A DNA stretch of 64,000 nt from Gibbula magus. Lineage: Eukaryota; Mollusca; Gastropoda; Trochida; Trochidae. The stretch's first letter is position 1. The number at the start of each line of letters is the position of its first letter. The stretch covers positions 24,205,860 to 24,269,859 of the forward strand of contig OW388293.1 in the NCBI GenBank assembly GCA_936450465.1, given 5' to 3'. The notes under the pieces were generated by a model. The model was not told the DNA's origin. It ran no database searches and saw only the letters and a list, made by a program, of their open reading frames with translations. Below are positions 26,166 through 38,558 of the stretch, piece after piece. A program made the translations under genes and the position numbers.

Positions 26166-27660
26166 AGTTTGAACTTGTTTGACTTGACTTCACCAAACTA
26201 AGACGATTTTAAGAGACATTTTGTTAATCGATGAAACAGATCCCCACTCAAAATGCGGAAAATGTTGATCGGGTGACAAGATTCGTAAATGTTCTCCAGT
26301 ATGGATGTCTTTATTCAGTCCTCACTCATTGTTGTGCTGAATCAGTAAGTGCTGAACTGTTCCTGTGTTGCTGAATTATTGTAGGAGTCACAACTGTTGA
26401 CCTTTATCGCCAAGTGTCTGCCATGGGGTTTTTTGCATTACGCTGTATTTCTTTTAATTTTATACCTTTTAAATATCTGTATGGATAGAAAATCCTCAAA
26501 CTTACAAAAACGCTTTCATTAGACTCAGATCAACAATGTCTTGTTATGCTGTAGCTAAGTTTTTCACACTCATTGTACTGATAAAGGGCTTCACTTACTG
26601 TAAGTGTGCTGTTCATTATCCAATTGTCAAATACCCAGTCATAAAAATATTACCCAAACTCAAAGTAATATGATTTGATTTGATTTAATTATGACCTGGA
26701 TTGTGCAATGATCATGTGTACAGGAATGTCACCTCTAATTTCATTTCTGCAAAAAATGCAGCTATATAGAACCTTCCCTTTAACAAATGAAGTTGGTATG
26801 TCAAAAGTTGGACTGAGTATAGCACTAAATTTCCTGTACGTATATTGCAATATATTGAGTGACGTCTACAGTCAACTTTTATAATTCTGTTTGTAGTTTA
26901 ATCATTACACATTTAGTAAAATAGCTTTCGAAAAATAGACCATATTAGTTAATGATAAGTTAATTTTGATAACATATACCGGGTATTTAGAAAACATTTG
27001 TAAAACAGTTCAACACATATTCTTGCACCCCAAAAGAATTTTGTAACAATTTAAGCTGGTAATTTTGCCTAAAAACAAGATATATGAATAAATTTCACTA
27101 AAAATCTGTTGGTGCGATATATTGCGATATGAAAAATCGTATTGCACAATCAGTATTGCAATATATTAATTAGTATTGCGATAATATGCTCAGCCTTAGT
27201 CAGAAGTAAAAATATATCTTTTTTATGCCTGCGTCTAATGTTTCTTCTGAATCTATTAGTAATTAAACCAGGTATCTCCATATGTTGGCATTGTCAATGA
27301 AGTCATAAATCATGCGTTTACATTCACCAATATCCTTCTGACATAAAATATTTCTGATCATCATTATTTTCAGGGGTATTGTTGTATTACTATTTCTTCT
27401 TTGAGACTCATTGGGAGCTGATATCAGTCAACTTCTTTATTGCTGTGTATGTGACCTTTCAGTGTAGATACTTACTAAGTTATCAAGCAAGTAAAGTGAT
27501 AGCTGTTGGTGTCTACACTGAAACATGGTTTCTGAGGGGGGCAACATAGAAGTTGACTGTCCGTAGAATGTCTTCTCTTTTATTATTGTATAAGCTGGTG
27601 AAATGTTAAGATATTTGTTTAGTTTTTGGCAGCCAGTCTCTTTGTATTTGCTTCCTGCCA
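26166..27660. other. Intronic DNA, nothing recognised
   Basis: Includes short runs of the theme tattgcaatatatt near 26845 and 27110-27190, suggestive of a decayed AT-rich repeat. No coding evidence. Confidence 0.45.
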
Positions 27661-27907
27661 CGGGCTCGGCAACTTGTCTGCTATGGAGAACTGTTCTTCA
27701 CGCAGTAATGTTTGGCTACACAGCAACAATGAATTTCAATGCAGTATCACCCATGGTTCGCTAATTTCAGCAGATGATCGCAGGTTTCACCTTAATGCAT
27801 AGTCACCATGGCATTGCAGGCTTTCTCCCTGCAATAATACCAGCAGCTGTGATATAAATGAAGTAATCTTGAAAGCGACATTAAACCCCAACTCACCTAA
27901 CCTCACC
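27661..27907 (+). mobile_element. SINE, head-truncated
   Basis: Begins cgggctcggcaacttgtctg just after the tRNA-like head, then body and gatataaatgaagtaatctt, aaaccccaactcacc and tail. Confidence 0.83.
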
Positions 27908-28623
27908 TCTGTATTTTCTAGTCTTACACAAAACTTCTGCATGGAAATTGTTCTTGTTTGAAGAATCAAATGTGAATGTTCTCCAATAACGATCTGTAGA
28001 AATTAATCAGCATGTATCACTCCAATCACTCTTTTTAATAAGACCTGACAAGTATTTCATGTTATAATACCAATATTCTCATCCTAAGGACTGCACACTA
28101 TTTCTTCATGGTGACGGTTTGTTTGTTTAACAAATCTATAAATGTTCTCCTTTATAGATCTGGCAGCAAATATTACCCCCGGTATAATTCTGTAGAGTTT
28201 CAGATCAACTGCATATTTGCAAATCTATGTTGACTGAAGGGCTACTTGTTGTTCCCACATGCTGATTTTCGGTCTGCAAATGACGTCAAATATTTGTTTT
28301 AACTTTGTCCATAAATGTCTAGAATCTCATGCTATTCCGTTCCATATCTCTGAGATGAATTGACAGTACAGTTCGTAAACATTAAACATCCCTTAACTGG
28401 TCTGATCTCAGTGATCAATGTAAACTAATTAAGCAAAGACTAAACATCTCTTCCTTCTTGTGACAGATGACTTTCAGTTTGTAACATGTAAATAATCTTT
28501 GATAGGAAATGTTTACAGGATCTTATCAGTCCTCAGAAGAAAACACGATTTTCTGGATAACAACTTCTTTATTGTGAAGATACACAATGTTTCTGTGTAT
28601 ATGCCCTCTCCTTCCTCAGGTGG

Positions 28624-28948
28624 GGGGGGGGGGGCGGGATAGCGCAGTGGTTAGCGTGTTCGGCTTCGGATCAACAGGTCCAGGGTTCGAATCCTGCCAG
28701 GGGCACGGCAACTTTGTCTGCAGTAGAGAACTGTTCTACACACAGTAAGGTTTGGGTGCAATGCTACACTGAATTTCAGCGTAGTACCACCCATGGTTTG
28801 CTAGTTCCAGCCGATGCTCGCAGGTTTCACCGCAGTGCATAGCCACATGGCGTTGCGGGCTTTCTCCCTGCCATAATACTAGCAGCCGCGATATAAGTGA
28901 AATACTCTTGAAAGCGGCGTTAAACCCCAACTCACTCACTCACTCACC
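28624..28948 (+). mobile_element. SINE, full length, 10-bp target duplication
   Basis: Poly-G start, then gcgggatagcgcagtggtta, ggttcgaatcctgcc, complete body, gcggcgttaaaccccaactc and a (CTCA)n tail. Flanked by cctcaggtgg on both sides (28614-28623 and 28949-28958), showing LINE-type target-primed insertion. It is among the youngest-looking copies. Confidence 0.92.
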
Positions 28949-29654
28949 CCTCAGGTGGATCGCATTGATGAAGGAGTGTGCATAAACTCTTCCACTGCTA
29001 AATGCCCTCCAAGACTTAGGTGTAGTCCTCAATCTACGATCATAGTATGTGACTCCTCTGATAGATAGTGTAATCATCAGCCAGAAGACCTGAATGTTGC
29101 TTCTATGCTCCGAGCTCAGTATAAAACAACACTAAAACTGGCACATGCAAATTTACTTTCCTGGGGACAGTGAACACCAGCAGTTATCAGTAACTGTATT
29201 TTCTTTCATATTGTAAGGTATAGTTTTAGACTGTGAGCTTGGTTATAGAAATATTTGCAATGTATGATCGTCAGATCCATTATCTTGTTGCACTCTGTAA
29301 CAATAGGTCAAGGTCGATGTCACTCCAACATGCCCATTATGATTGATATGTTCCCCAATATATGCAATGTTCAAATTTCTGCAGCTTGTCCTCTCACATG
29401 TATGGTTGGGTTTCTCATGAGCACAGTAACAAGATGGTATCCCTTGGTATCATGTTCTGATTATACTCAGGACTCTGTGCAGCTCAATAATACATAAACT
29501 ATTCAAGGATCTCCTTCACCTGTTGGATATTGGTTTCTGGACATTTAGTTGATGGTCTTCAATATGTAGTGTTTGTAGGAGATCTTTACATGTACATCCT
29601 CTCACATTTAGTCTCAGATTGACTCACAGACCAGTGGGAGAAGATGGACTGATT

Positions 29655-29830
29655 TGAGGTCAGGATCAATTGCAGCTCTGCAGATCTGTGTAAACGGACC
29701 AGGGAATGGTTTCATCAATCTTGGTCGGCTGTTGATATCTCAAAGTCCTATTCTCCACAGCAGTCTCAGCTTTATAGGCCAAGATAAAGTGGCATTGACT
29801 CGGATTGATTGTAGGTCAATGCCAAATGGT
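29655..29830 (+). repeat. Unclassified interspersed repeat, copy 2
   Basis: Inverted partner of 20083-20275. The two copies differ by scattered substitutions and small indels that break any shared reading frame near 29775. Confidence 0.75.
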
Positions 29831-30495
29831 ACTTCTGTAGGAGACACTAAAATGCAAACTTAGGGCGCAGTAATGGGTTTACTTGGCACCTTTTAGTGAG
29901 TTGTTATACAGAAAATCTTCCTGTTTTACTTTTTGGTGACTTGAACAATGATTTGATGAAAAAATTAGCAATTGTCAATTTTATTGGACAATGAATGTAT
30001 GCAATGCTAATGTGAATACTAACTTATTGTAGTTCAGTAACTTGTTAGTTGGATGTTACTTTTTGTGCTAAAAATAAACAAAGCTTCAAGTCTGTGTTTT
30101 GTAATAATAGCATATCTTTTAGCTCGTTAACTCGTGAACCTAACTTCAGAACAATTTATGACTAAATCTATGTCACGTTACATATAATTTGGTTTCATGT
30201 TAATGCAAAAGTTCAACTTAAAATACAAATGTATGATGGTAATAAGTCAAAGACTCAGGTGGTCTATGTAAGTTAGAGCACTAATTGGCAATTGTTAGCA
30301 CACAATGCCTCCAGAAGGATTCTCAGCAGCTTCGATCATACTTTGGACTGTAAATCGTTCATCAGATCTGTCAGCAGATTGTTTGCTCTTTCACGTGCAT
30401 AAACACGCACCGTAAAACCGTTGTTTATATGGTTATATGGATCCTAAAGAGAATCCATAATTTGTAATCACTGAAAATGTTGAAATTTTCATTGA

Positions 30496-30801
30496 GGTGA
30501 GTTGGGGTTAACGCTGCTTTCAAGCGTATTTCACTTATATCGCGGCTACCAGTATTACAGCAGGGAGAAAGCCCGCAACACCATGTGGCTATGCATTGCG
30601 GTGAAACCTGCGAGCAATGGCTGGAACTAGCGAACCATGGGTGGTACTACTCTGAAATTCAGTGTAGCATTGCACCCAAACCTTACTGCATGTAGAACAG
30701 TTCTCTACTGCAGACAAAGTTGCCATGCTCCTGGCGGGATTCAAACCCCGGACCTCTTGATCCGAAGCCGAACGCGCTAACCAGTGCGCTATTCCGCCCC
30801 C
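30496..30801 (-). mobile_element. SINE, full length, 14-bp target duplication
   Basis: Reverse-oriented copy with all parts (head near 30780, tail near 30500). The 14-bp sequence gaattttcattga-type repeat gaaattttcattga occurs exactly at 30482-30495 and 30802-30815. This fixes both ends of the family: about 306 bp from a G-rich start to the CTCACC tail. Confidence 0.93.
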
Positions 30802-31185
30802 GAAATTTTCATTGAAATTACATAATTAATCATTCAATTTAACCTTTATCTTCCAGTTAACAAGAATTTTGGAAATGAGTCGTACTATACTCCCAGTTAA
30901 CATCGATGAGTATGAATAAAAATTAATTCAAGCAAAGGGTTCTGTGAAATTAATTATTCAGAATGGTCTTACAGTGTCCAATCCAGAACCAAATTTCGAG
31001 GGGCAATTTATGACCTTCATCAGAATATAGTTTGAATTTGACAGGGGAAAAAATAGCCGAAATGTATTGCTCTCACAGGTAGGGATAAAATTACAATATG
31101 CAACAATCCTCCATATATGATTTTTATAAGGGGCTGGTTGATAATTTTCTGCATGAATGCCACATGCTAGATAGGATACTGGACC

Positions 31186-31270
31186 CGTATTTTCGAAGCT
31201 CTCTTAGTGCTAAGATAGTCGTAAGTGCCATACATTAACATTCACTTACGACTATCGTAGATCTAAGACA
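31186..31270. repeat. Palindromic repeat
   Basis: aagatagtcgtaagtg ... cacttacgactatcgtag form a hairpin with a short attaaca loop. A decayed relative is at 2886-2940 (aagatagtagtaacc ... ggtactatct). Confidence 0.65.
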
Positions 31271-31608
31271 TAGACTCTCTCCCTTCACTAGCAACTATGA
31301 TATGAGCGAAATATATTCTTCAAATCAGTGGCAAAACCACCTCATCATCCACTGACCCCATGTTTCAAACCTCCATATATAATCAATGGTTATCTGTGAT
31401 CAGCCAGGGTTCAGTGTGGTTAATGGGATGCTGTCACTTCTTGATGATTGTTTGAAGAAATCACAGTCTAGGTAAACAGTTGAGGTGATGTATGAAAGTT
31501 GATAACACATCAGAGCTGAGTCGTGTCGTGTTATGTGGGAGATAAGGCAGGATGGATATTGGGATGATAGGCTGGATTTACTATCAAATTTAGTCCTTCA
31601 ATGGTCTA

Positions 31609-31672
31609 AGGGGCAGGATAGTGCAGTGGTTAGCGCGTTTGTTTTCGGATTAAGAGGTCCAAGGTTTAAATC
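31609..31672 (+). mobile_element. SINE head fragment
   Basis: aaggggcaggatagtgcagt, gcgcgtttgttttcggatta and gaggtccaaggtttaaatct: the tRNA-like head only. A weak body trace (aaaacatatagccactgtga) appears at 31966. Confidence 0.65.
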
Positions 31673-32301
31673 TGTTTTTACCATGAAATCACCAAATTGC
31701 TGCATTTGGTTTGAGAAAATGACGCATTTTCTTCTGTAACAGGCGTGTTTCTTTAAAATTTGGATGGATTTTCTTCAAAATTGGCGCATTTGCTCCCATT
31801 ACTTCCTCAGTGGGCACGCTAATCCAATGTGTCTTCATTCAAAGACAATTAATAAGTAAAGAAAACTAAAATATTTTCAACTGACAAATTTTTGTACTGG
31901 TGCTAGAATGACTGACATCACAGACCTACTTTGTTAGGACCGGCCATGACTTCAAGGTTTTACTGCAAAACATATAGCCACTGTGATGCAGCCTTTCTTG
32001 CTAGAATAATGTGTCCTGTAATGATTTGTCTGACCAGGCGGCGAAGTAGAGAAAAATTGCTCTGAATTTCACTTTTATCAAATATTGTTCATTAGAAATG
32101 TTTTCAAAGTTTTCAGTTTCAGACTTTCTAATTAAAGCATTGAACCAGCCAGAAAGTACTACTTAGTCAATTTGAAGGGTAAAATTAAAGAAAACTCTCA
32201 AAGATTCCAGCTTGGAGCAAATTACAATCTTATAATGTTGACAGTTGGTTGTACCTTATTTCATGCACTCATTCTTTTCAAGCATTTATATTTGCTTTCA
32301 G

Positions 32302-32352
32302 GAAGCAACACATCCCGTGGCAGTAACAAGTCCAACACACTCAGTCCAAATG
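32302..32352 (+). CDS. CYB5R4: CYB5R4 exon, Ser/Asn-rich linker
   Basis: A 51-nt exon between acceptor tttgctttcag and donor G|gtgagt. Read in phase 1 from the preceding exon it gives GSNTSRGSNKSNTLSPN, a Ser/Asn-rich low-complexity linker between the b5 and CS domains. The sequence is not conserved enough to identify alone; the call rests on perfect splice sites, phase 1 in and phase 1 out, and its position between two recognised exons. It lies 16.6 kb beyond the previous exon. Confidence 0.72.
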
Positions 32353-33188
32353 GTGAGTAGCTCGCAAATCTTTCTTTCTATCAGGCTGTGAATTGAAATC
32401 TTCTTAAACCCCTCTAGGAAAATAACTACTACCCCGTCGGTCCATCCATCCATTTGCCTGTCAGTTTGTTCCTCTGTTTAAATATTATGAGAGGCTCCAA
32501 TTCAAGTTATTGATTTGCATGTTTCCAGAGGCTATGAATTGAAATGTGTTTAAACTGGATGCACATGCAGGCGGTTATGATATCACCATGTCCGTTGGTC
32601 CATCCATTTGTCTGTTTGTCTGTCTGTTATAATACGATGTATAGGGACATGAAAACTATCAGCCTTTGCATTCGTCCATTTGTCTGTTTTTCTGTCGCAC
32701 TCAGGTTAGAGTCTTCCAGTTATCGATTAGTTTGTTTCTCTGAGGCTGAAAATTTAAATCCTTTTTATCGTCATTTGCTGTCTTGCTCTACGACATAATT
32801 CAAATCTTGTGTTTAGTTTGTATATGCTGTGTTGCATGGGCTGTCTCCTCGCAATATGCTTCACCAAACCCTGTGGCAATGTCAACAACCCTTTTTGTCA
32901 AGCAAATACAATTATAGCTTTACATTTTCTAAAATCAATTCAAAATTGTTGTTATCCTTTGGATTTGCATAGTTCCTTCTACATTTTGTTGCTACTGGAG
33001 AACTAGTACTGCACCATGACTGTATATAAATAAGAACCTTTATTATTTCAAAAATCAAGAAATGAGCATTAAGAAAATCCTTGCATTTTTTAAAAATATA
33101 TAGTGAAATATAGACATATATGTTTGAGCACAGGTGTCAATGATCAAAGAGTTTCAAGGAAAGAGGGTGATGGTATAGGACGGGGTAG

Positions 33189-33651
33189 TTGTATCAGCAG
33201 CAGCAGCAGCAGTTGTAGTAGTAGTACTAGTAGTAGTAGTAGTATCAACAGTATCAGCTGCAGCAGTAGCAGTAGTAGTAGCAGCAGCAGTAGTAGTAGT
33301 ATCAACAGTATCAGCTGCAGTAGTAGTAGAAGTATCAACAATATCAGCAGCAGCAGTAGTAGTAGTAGTAGTATCAACAGTATCAGCTGCAGCAGCAGCA
33401 GTAGTAGTAGAAGTAGTAGTAGAAGTATCAACAATATCAGCAGCAGCAGCAGTAGTAGTAGAAGTAGTAGTAGTATTATCAACAGTATCAGCTGCAGCAG
33501 CAGCAGTAGTAGTAGTAGTAGTAGTAGAAGTATCAACAATATCAGCAGCAGCAGTAGTAGTAGAAGTAGTAGTAGTAGTAGTATCAACAGTATCAGCTGC
33601 AGTAGTAGAAGTAGTAGTAGTAGTAGTAGTAGTATCAACAGTATCAGCTGC

Positions 33652-33685
<34 letters not shown>

Positions 33686-33839
33686 TCAACAGTATCAGCT
33701 GCAGTAGTAGTAGTAGTAGTATAAACAGTATCAGCTGCAGCTGCAGCAGCAATAGTAGTAGTAGTAGTATCAACAGTATCAGCTGCAGTAGAAGTAGTAG
33801 TAGTAGTAGTAGTATTAACAGTATCAGCTGCAGCAGCAA

Positions 33840-33886
<47 letters not shown>

Positions 33887-33903
33887 TCAGCTGCAGCAGT
33901 AGC
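33189..33903 (+). repeat. TAG/CAG trinucleotide array with higher-order pattern
   Basis: About 0.7 kb of (AGT/AGC)n interrupted about every 40-60 bp by tatcaacagtatcagctgca or tatcaacaatatcagcagca. Every frame without stops (Ser-rich plus strand, Leu-rich minus strand) is a by-product of the repeat; no splice or homology evidence makes it a gene. Confidence 0.95.
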
Positions 33904-34994
33904 TGTTGGCCTGATCAGATAGAGACTAGAATCTTGTTGGTCTACTGAAACTGGAAACAGGTTTTCATTGATGTATCAAAACCAGTAAGACCACTGTGGT
34001 TCTCATGTCCCTTAAAGATATTATGCCTTAGAGCTTTCAATGTTGTAATAAATATTTTACCACAATTACAAGTTTTATTGATCTTCATTTTTTTTTAAAA
34101 GTAAATAATCATCTAGACTCAGTAAGTAAAAAATGCAATTATATATACTTGCTGCTGGCTGATCTCGGAAAACTTTTCATGACAATAATTATGGGACAAA
34201 CATTAGATAGGGTATAGCGCAAATACCAGAGTCAGCAGGCAGAGGGTTAATAAACAACAGCATATATATAGAAATGTCTCTATTCGAAAACTAAAGAAGT
34301 TGATCATCCATAAAACTCTGTCATTTCTTGATTGTGCACAACTCAACAGAATGTTTAACCCGTTTATCTAATCATACAAACTCTTTAAAATCAATATCTC
34401 TCAAGAAGGTTTTATTTCTATCCAATTTGATTGAAAAATTGGAAAGAAATAATTCAATCTCTGATTTTTAAAACTTGTTGAAGTTAAATAGAGTTGATTA
34501 AAATCTATGTAATACAAGTGTAATCAACTTCCAAGCTATGGAGTTAGGAGAAAGAATTGCAGAGCTGGAAACCAGTTTACAAATTAAACAAATCAATCTT
34601 TGCAAAGGGTTTGAATACCAACGACATCAATTGAGTCAATTCAGATCTTCTTTATACAAACTATGTACATCAAATATCTTGAGGCAAGAATCAGACCTGA
34701 AGTTCGATGGACTGCTAGTTTAAATCAAGTTCTCTTTCCAAAGTTTCTTTTTCTACCAAACAAGGAAAGTCGTGAGAGAAGAGTAAAACAATCTGTGATT
34801 CGTTGGAAGCCCGGGAGGAACTGGAACTCTCTTATCGGCAGTAATGGGACTCCACGTCTAGAGTGTTATCCCGTGACTCCCTCTCTCCAATCTCGAATCT
34901 GACAGTTCACAAATACTGAAGGATTGACACTTAGTCAACCGATTTGATACATCCGACTCAACCAAATGATGACTGAATCACAGAAGTTGTGTCT
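33904..34994. other. Intronic DNA, nothing recognised
   Basis: CYB5R4 intron 2. Open frames at 34538 and 34663 are short and lack known domains or splice support. Confidence 0.45.
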
Positions 34995-35510
34995 CATTTT
35001 GACAACACTCACAGCTGCACGGAAAGGATAAAATGTACTAAATAGTTTCTGAATTTTACCTCATGTATGCACACATGGTGATAAAAACAAGAAACCTGTT
35101 ACTAGTACAGTTATCTGTTTTCAGTTATTAGGTCCTCCAAAACTGTTGCGTCCCTGCTATATAGTTTTGGGCAGTGCACAGGCACCTTCTCTTTTTATTT
35201 TCTGCCATAGAATTGTCATTTTATACAGAATATTATATACAAATTAATTTAGTCAAATGGATGTTTCTCAATGTGACAACATGTACTCACAGCAGCAGGG
35301 AAAAGGATAAAAAGTACTGAATAATTTCTGAATTTAACCTCATCTATGCACACATGGTGATAAAAACAAGGTAAACTTTTAGACCTGTTACAGTTATCTG
35401 ATTTTGGTTAGTCCTCCATAACTGTTGCGTCCCTCTTCAGCTGCACACATGCACCTTCTCCTTTTATTTTCTCTGATAGAAATGTTATTTTATACTGAAA
35501 TTTCAAAAAG
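34995..35510 (+). repeat. Tandem duplication, ~260-bp unit
   Basis: Two copies starting near 34995 and 35262 share aaggataaaa-gtact, cacacatggtgataaaaaca, actgttgcgtccct and ccttct-cttttattttct. A weak third trace lies at 35565. Confidence 0.8.
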
Positions 35511-37439
35511 AAATTTGCAAGTTCACTCAATCATTTTCCAAAGGATGATTATAATTGATTGACTGTACTAAGTGCGTCCTTTCTGAATTTGATTTCATCT
35601 TTCATCAATGAATGAATCATAATTATTCTCAGCTAGAGATCCAGAAAATTTTAAATTAGGACCACCTGAGCTGCAGTACAAGCATGTCACATGACATGTG
35701 CTTGACGTTGATAGAGAGCCGTGTGTCGTGATTGAGATCTATAAATCAACGCGGTGTTGTGAAATGTTTCCCCTGCTAAATTTACAGGTGATTGCAAGCC
35801 TGTCATTGATTGCATAAACTGTAATGCTTGTCTCCGTGGCGATATCTTTCCAGGTTTAATGATTTTTTGGATCTGCTAATCAAGACGCATGTAGCAAATG
35901 ACATTAAAGACTTGATTTCTTTGATGGTTCATTTTCACACTCCTTGCATTCATATTCCAGCTTTCAATCAATCCCTTACCACTTCACCTGCTAATATGAA
36001 GCAGTGTATGCAAGCATGTCTCTTGATCATTGATTGGAATTGATTCTGGTAAAGGAATATTCTAGAACTTTGACTCGCATGCACAAACTCCTCTTTGACT
36101 GATGTCAGAGCATGTTGATGTATCACATACAGGTTGATGTCTGAGCAACTCTCCATCCCTTCAATATAATGGACCATACAGACTTTCGGAGACCCATAAT
36201 CTAAAATCTATGAAATGTCTGGTTTTGAAAATATCTTATGATGGTTATAACTACTCAGTACGGAAGGGCTGAGACCGTTTATTTTTAAGGAATGAAGAAT
36301 TACATTGAACATAGTCCAAAACTGTCTAAAATGAAAAATCGGGTTTCGATAAAATCGTGTAACTCTCCAGTACTGAAACATGATTGAGTGTGACACAAAT
36401 AGGATGACATCACAATTCAGTCTAATGTTAATTTGAATTAGTTTGTAGAACTAAGGGGACAACTGATCACAAGTTTTCCGTAAAAAATTGGCCTTCTTTG
36501 TATTGTTGTCAAGCAGAAATGTAGACTGCAAAATGCCTCTCAAGAAGACGTCTACTTGTCTGATATATGTAACTTGAGGTCATTTTTAAAGATGATTGCC
36601 ACAGACTGCTCAAAATTTTTAAAACAATTCTAAAAATTGACAAATATCAAATGACAATCTCATTTTCAAGGAACATCTGAGATGTAATTATTCAAGGAAA
36701 TTATTTTTAAAAGAAATGTTACACGTTACCTTTGAGAAGATATTGTTTTCAAGTCAGTGGCGTGTGTATATATAGGATCCACAAAAATTGATGACATCTT
36801 TGACTCTAATTGATATGCTACTATCAGTCCCTGAATTATCAGTTGAGGAATATGCCGCCACTCCCGGTTCACTGCAAGTTCCATCTCCACCATAGGTTGT
36901 ACAAGTGTACATGCTCTATGGCCCAGTACGAGTTTGTCCCATAAATGTCCTGTATGGTTCTGGTCAGGGCTGAAAGCAGATCATGGCATTGGGGTGATGA
37001 CTTCTTGCTGTCCTCTTGCATCATCATCCTTGGAAATGTGGTACCACTACAGGTTCAAGGATCTACTTGCGGTATTTCTCGCCAGTTCGTGCACCAGGAA
37101 CAGTCATAAGATCAAACGTAGGATCGACAACCCCATATCATAACAAACCTGTTTCCAAACACAATGTCATTAAGAATCCTGTGCCACTGCACCATTTTCT
37201 AGTTCATTGTTGTGTGTAAATTCCAGACTTTTGAGTAGTCTATAATCACAATATCTTATTGCGTAAAGACGATTCCTGACATCTACAGAAATCCAGTTTC
37301 CTGTAAATAACCAATTGGTCTCTAAGTACAAGCACTCTGTTAAGGAGAGGTGTCCAAAAAGTCACAGCAATTAACACCTAGTCATCGCAGGCCACCCTGG
37401 TCTAACATGCTGTTAGACATCATCAGTCTGGGCATGTTC
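35511..37439. other. Intronic DNA, nothing recognised
   Basis: CYB5R4 intron 2, unique AT-rich sequence. No RNA gene or element identified. Confidence 0.45.
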
Positions 37440-37580
37440 TGAACCAAAGGTGTGATGACACGGTGCTGATGACATGGTGGTGATGACATGGTGGTGATGA
37501 CACTGTGCTGATGACACTGTGCTGATGACACTGTGCTGATGACACTGTGCTGATGACACTGTGCTGATGACACTGTGCAA
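37440..37580 (+). repeat. 14-bp tandem repeat
   Basis: gatgacactgtgct repeated about six times after three diverged gatgacatggtggt units. Confidence 0.93.
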
Positions 37581-38048
37581 TGACACTGGTTATACCACAA
37601 ATACCTGATCTCACTCTACGAGACCAATTATTCTCCATCTATCAGCTGTAGATAATCTGCAACTCACCATAGTCAAGTTTTAAAACAAAATCTTGTGATC
37701 TGTTCGAGATATCACGTCTCACTGTACATTCAGAACATTTTCATGTGCCTAAGTTGTGAAAATCAATTTACGGATGACTATTCAAGCTATAATTTCTCTA
37801 AAAAATAATTATTCCAAATTAAAGTGAGAAGAGCTTAACTTATTTTGATAATATGTCAACAGTATGTACACTAAGCTCTTGTTGAATATAATGGATAATT
37901 GCCAACAAAATAGTACATACCAGTTTGCCATTATATATAGCCTCTTTAACCATGTTTCAATGTCCTGATAAATCTGAAAATAAATATTGTCTTTATATTG
38001 AAATATGTTCATGTTTAGAATTCTAACTATTATGTATGTCTGTTTCAG

Positions 38049-38100
38049 GATCTATCAACCCTTTCAACCTCAAGCCTCCATCTGGCCCCTCCGCACCAAG
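38049..38100 (+). CDS. CYB5R4: CYB5R4 exon, Pro/Ser linker
   Basis: A 52-nt exon after acceptor tgtttcag and before donor AG|gtgagc. In phase 1 it reads GSINPFNLKPPSGPSAP and leaves two bases (AG), which join the A of the next exon to give Arg before the YDWFQ start of the CS domain. The reading frame therefore passes unbroken into the recognised CS exon 21 kb away. An outer HINE begins only about 75 bp after the donor. Confidence 0.78.
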
Positions 38101-38558
38101 GTGAGCTTTGAACAATGATTCATAGGGAGATCATATAATTGTCTTCGCTTATAATTTCATGTGTTTTTTGTTTTTATACCCCGACCAACGGTTGGGGGTA
38201 TATAGTAATACCAACGATTCCGTCCGTCCTTCCGTCCGAAGACAATTTTTGTCCGATCGATTACAGAAAAACTATTCATCTCATCGTTTTTAAATTTGGT
38301 ACATGTCTTCTTCACCCTAGGAGAGGTGCAGTGCGAAGTTTAAAGCGAATTGGTGAATTTTTGAATTTTTGGCGATTTTTTGTACTTTTTAACTTAGTCA
38401 AATTCTGAACATTTTTTGTCCGATCGATTACAGAAAAACTATTCATCTCATCCTTTTCAAATTTGGTACATGTCTTCTTCACCACTAGGAGAGGTGCAGT
38501 GCGAAGTTTAAATCGAATTGTTGATTTTTTGAATTTTTGGCGATTTTTTTGTATTTTT

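Noticed and set aside
28624..28700. tRNA gene
   Set aside because: A and B boxes are present but the sequence is the head of a SINE with body, tail and target duplications; the acceptor stem does not pair.
29654..29863. Possible conserved peptide shared with 20127-20324
   Set aside because: The matching peptide arises from a shared interspersed repeat, and an indel breaks the common frame.
33103..33948. 281-codon Ser-rich frame (and 231-codon Leu-rich frame on the other strand)
   Set aside because: Both are read-through of the TAG/CAG microsatellite; composition comes from the repeat and there is no domain or splice support.
37382..37638. Minus-strand His/Ser/Val-rich peptides
   Set aside because: Read-through of the 14-bp tandem repeat in two frames.
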